A stretch of 32,415 nucleotides of DNA. It comes from an uncultured Desulfovibrio sp. (GTDB taxonomy: Bacteria; Desulfobacterota; Desulfovibrionia; Desulfovibrionales; Desulfovibrionaceae). The position numbers and the translations under genes are program-made. This document shows, in pieces, positions 31,473 to 32,415 of the stretch; the first letter of the stretch is position 1, and each line of letters starts with the position of its first letter. The stretch lies in assembly GCA_949291675.1 (NCBI GenBank), contig CASEWR010000191.1, positions 1 through 32,415 on the forward strand. The letters are read 5' to 3'. Below the pieces are notes generated by a model. The model ran no database searches and was not told the DNA's origin. It saw only the letters and a program-made list of their open reading frames with translations.

Positions 31473-31501
31473 TCTATACACAAAAGCCTGTAAAAAGTTA
31501 A
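31473..31501 (-). promoter_or_regulatory. Promoter candidate of the liv2 operon
   Basis: On the minus strand TTAACT (31501-31496), 17 bases, TATAGA (31478-31473). Each hexamer matches consensus in at least four positions. The leader to livK would be about 250 bases. Confidence 0.5.
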
Positions 31502-31504
31502 GAA

Positions 31505-31539
31505 AAGAGCCTGAACAAAAAATTTTTTGTCAGGCTCTT
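31505..31539 (-). terminator. Terminator of the AT-hook gene
   Basis: AAGAGCCTGA (31505-31514) and TCAGGCTCTT (31530-31539) pair around an inner run of A and T with one bulged base. On the minus strand TTTTCTT follows the stem closely. It begins about 50 bases after the gene's stop codon. Confidence 0.8.
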
Positions 31540-31590
31540 CGTGGACATTCTCCTGCAGCTCAGGAAAAATTTATCTGCAATTGCAACGTG

Positions 31591-32415
31591 TTACTCAGTC
31601 TTTTCTCCGAAATCCGCACTGTCGGCAGCAGGGGCAGCAGGGTCTGTTTCGCGGACACTGGCTGAGGTTTCCGCATCAGCAGTGCCTGTGACAGCACGTT
31701 CTTCTTCAAAAACAGGACCTTCCCCGGCATCAGGCCGGGCGGAAGCACCCCAGGCTGCGGGCTCGGCCACAGGCTCGGCTGCTGTTTCTGCAGGGGCTGC
31801 CTCAGCGTCAGGCTGCACGGAAGCAACTCCGGCTGCGGGTTCGGCCACAGGCTCGGCTGCTGTTCCAGCAGAGGCTGCCCTGGCGTCATCATGGGCGGCT
31901 TGTGCAACCATAGCCTCCATGGCCTCTGCCATAAGCTTGACGACAGAGGCTGCGGCATCTGACTGCCCCGGGGCTGCAGCAGCCTTCTTCAGGACTTCGA
32001 TCACTTCCTCGGTCTGGCCGGCTGCCAGGACAGCCTGCAGGGCCTCGTGTGCAAGTGTCTTCCTGTTCTTGGTGCCCTTGGGACGGCCACGTCTGCGCTT
32101 CATCGGGCCGACAAAGTTATAGAGCGGATGATCTTCCCAGCGGATTTCTTCCTCTGGTGTGACAGGACGGATTCTGGGACGACCGGGCCCGCGCTTTTGC
32201 GGAGCCGGTTCAAGACCTGCTGCAATCCTGGCTTCGCGCTCAAGCGTGGCCTTGTTCTTACTCCCCTTGGGACGACCACGCCTGCCAGGCACACGTTCGC
32301 CCGTCTTCTTCGGCACGCGTACGCGCCCCCCGGTCTGGAGAAAACCAGCTGCATACTGTCTGGCTTCCTCATCCTGCAGGGCTCGCAGTTCCGCAAGCTT
32401 TGCCGCGCGTTCTTC
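31591..32415 (-). CDS. AT-hook DNA-binding protein with Ala/Glu/Pro-rich repeat tail (5' end outside window)
   Basis: A nucleoid-type protein; 274 residues lie in the window. A GTG at 32316 could be taken as a start, but the frame stays open to the window edge and the added residues form a charged, probably coiled-coil segment (AAKLAELRALQDEEARQYAA), so the gene most likely begins outside. Three AT-hook motifs follow: RGRPKG at about 32280-32263, GPGRPRIRP at about 32193-32167 and RGRPKG at about 32091-32074. Such hooks bind the minor groove of AT-rich DNA. The rest is low complexity and acidic, with a 26-residue tandem repeat (AAEPVAEPAA twice). Target genes are unknown. A terminator follows, so it is not part of the liv2 operon. 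Confidence 0.8.
   Translation of the reverse strand, partial: EERAAKLAELRALQDEEARQYAAGFLQTGGRVRVPKKTGERVPGRRGRPKGSKNKATLEREARIAAGLEPAPQKRGPGRPRIRPVTPEEEIRWEDHPLYNFVGPMKRRRGRPKGTKNRKTLAHEALQAVLAAGQTEEVIEVLKKAAAAPGQSDAAASVVKLMAEAMEAMVAQAAHDDARAASAGTAAEPVAEPAAGVASVQPDAEAAPAETAAEPVAEPAAWGASARPDAGEGPVFEEERAVTGTADAETSASVRETDPAAPAADSADFGEKTE
31753..31908. repeat. 78-bp tandem repeat in the AT-hook gene
   Basis: Two copies with a 78-base period (GGCTGCGGG at 31753 and 31831), nearly identical over their first 35 bases. The period is a multiple of three, so the reading frame is kept and 26 residues are duplicated. Confidence 0.8.

Larger units (their letters stand above)
31217..31590. other. Control region of the liv2 operon
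   Basis: This 374-base spacer contains the terminator of the AT-hook gene (31505-31539), a promoter candidate for liv2 right behind it (31473-31501), and a long leader with two small hairpins: CCCCGA/TCGGGG at 31286-31291 and 31296-31301, and CCGGTT/AACCGG near 31319-31337. The shared dyad seen at the liv1 and taurine-transporter promoters is absent here. Confidence 0.6.

Noticed and set aside
1-32415. tRNA, rRNA, insertion sequences or phage genes
   Set aside because: I looked for transposase-like proteins, terminal inverted repeats and tRNA-like cloverleaf sequences and saw none that I could support.

Overview
The window looks like a chromosomal segment of a GC-rich, strictly anaerobic, taurine-respiring member of the Desulfovibrionaceae (Bilophila or a close gut relative). 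I infer this from the gene set: alanine dehydrogenase, taurine:pyruvate aminotransferase and a sulfoacetaldehyde reductase-type iron alcohol dehydrogenase in one cluster, with a sigma-54 activator beside it. Ferredoxin-like and branched-chain amino acid transport genes follow the style of that family. No species can be named from sequence alone.

Layout. 211-1320 is an orphan taurine/NitT-type substrate-binding protein, convergent with a DUF362 ferredoxin-like gene (1529-2620, minus). A 1.37 kb spacer rich in short tandem repeats follows. 3989-5473 is an APC-family permease and 5797-7497 a PAS/AAA+/Fis-type sigma-54 activator. A consensus sigma-54 promoter (7949-7964) then precedes ald (8069-9187), tpa (9319-10674) and sarD (10911-12062). 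A sigma-70-type promoter (12257-12285) with an internal dyad and a C-rich leader opens the transporter cassette 12501-18616: ATPase A, permease 1, permease 2, ATPase B, a small three-helix membrane protein and two substrate-binding proteins. 19556-24390 is a complete liv operon (livKHMGF) with a GNAT gene at its end. 25203-26045 is an unrecognised cytosolic protein. A second, complete liv operon runs on the minus strand (31216 down to 26458). The window ends inside a minus-strand AT-hook protein.

How it works together. The transporter and binding proteins would bring in taurine. Tpa converts taurine plus pyruvate to sulfoacetaldehyde plus alanine, Ald regenerates pyruvate and yields NADH and ammonia, and SarD uses the NADH to make isethionate. 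The isethionate C-S lyase (IslA/IslB) and the sulfite reductase are not in the window.

Points most worth attention: (1) the transporter-cassette promoter and the liv1 promoter carry an almost identical dyad (GGAC-NTT-GTCCGT) in the -35/-10 spacer, which suggests one shared, unidentified regulator; (2) the two transporter ATPases have complementary defects that all fall on the same composite ATP site, predicting an asymmetric heterodimeric importer; (3) many spacers contain degenerate tandem repeats of about 10-16 bp, culminating in a long repeat array in the presumed livK leader; (4) the genes of the taurine operon are separated by long hairpins lacking T-tracts.
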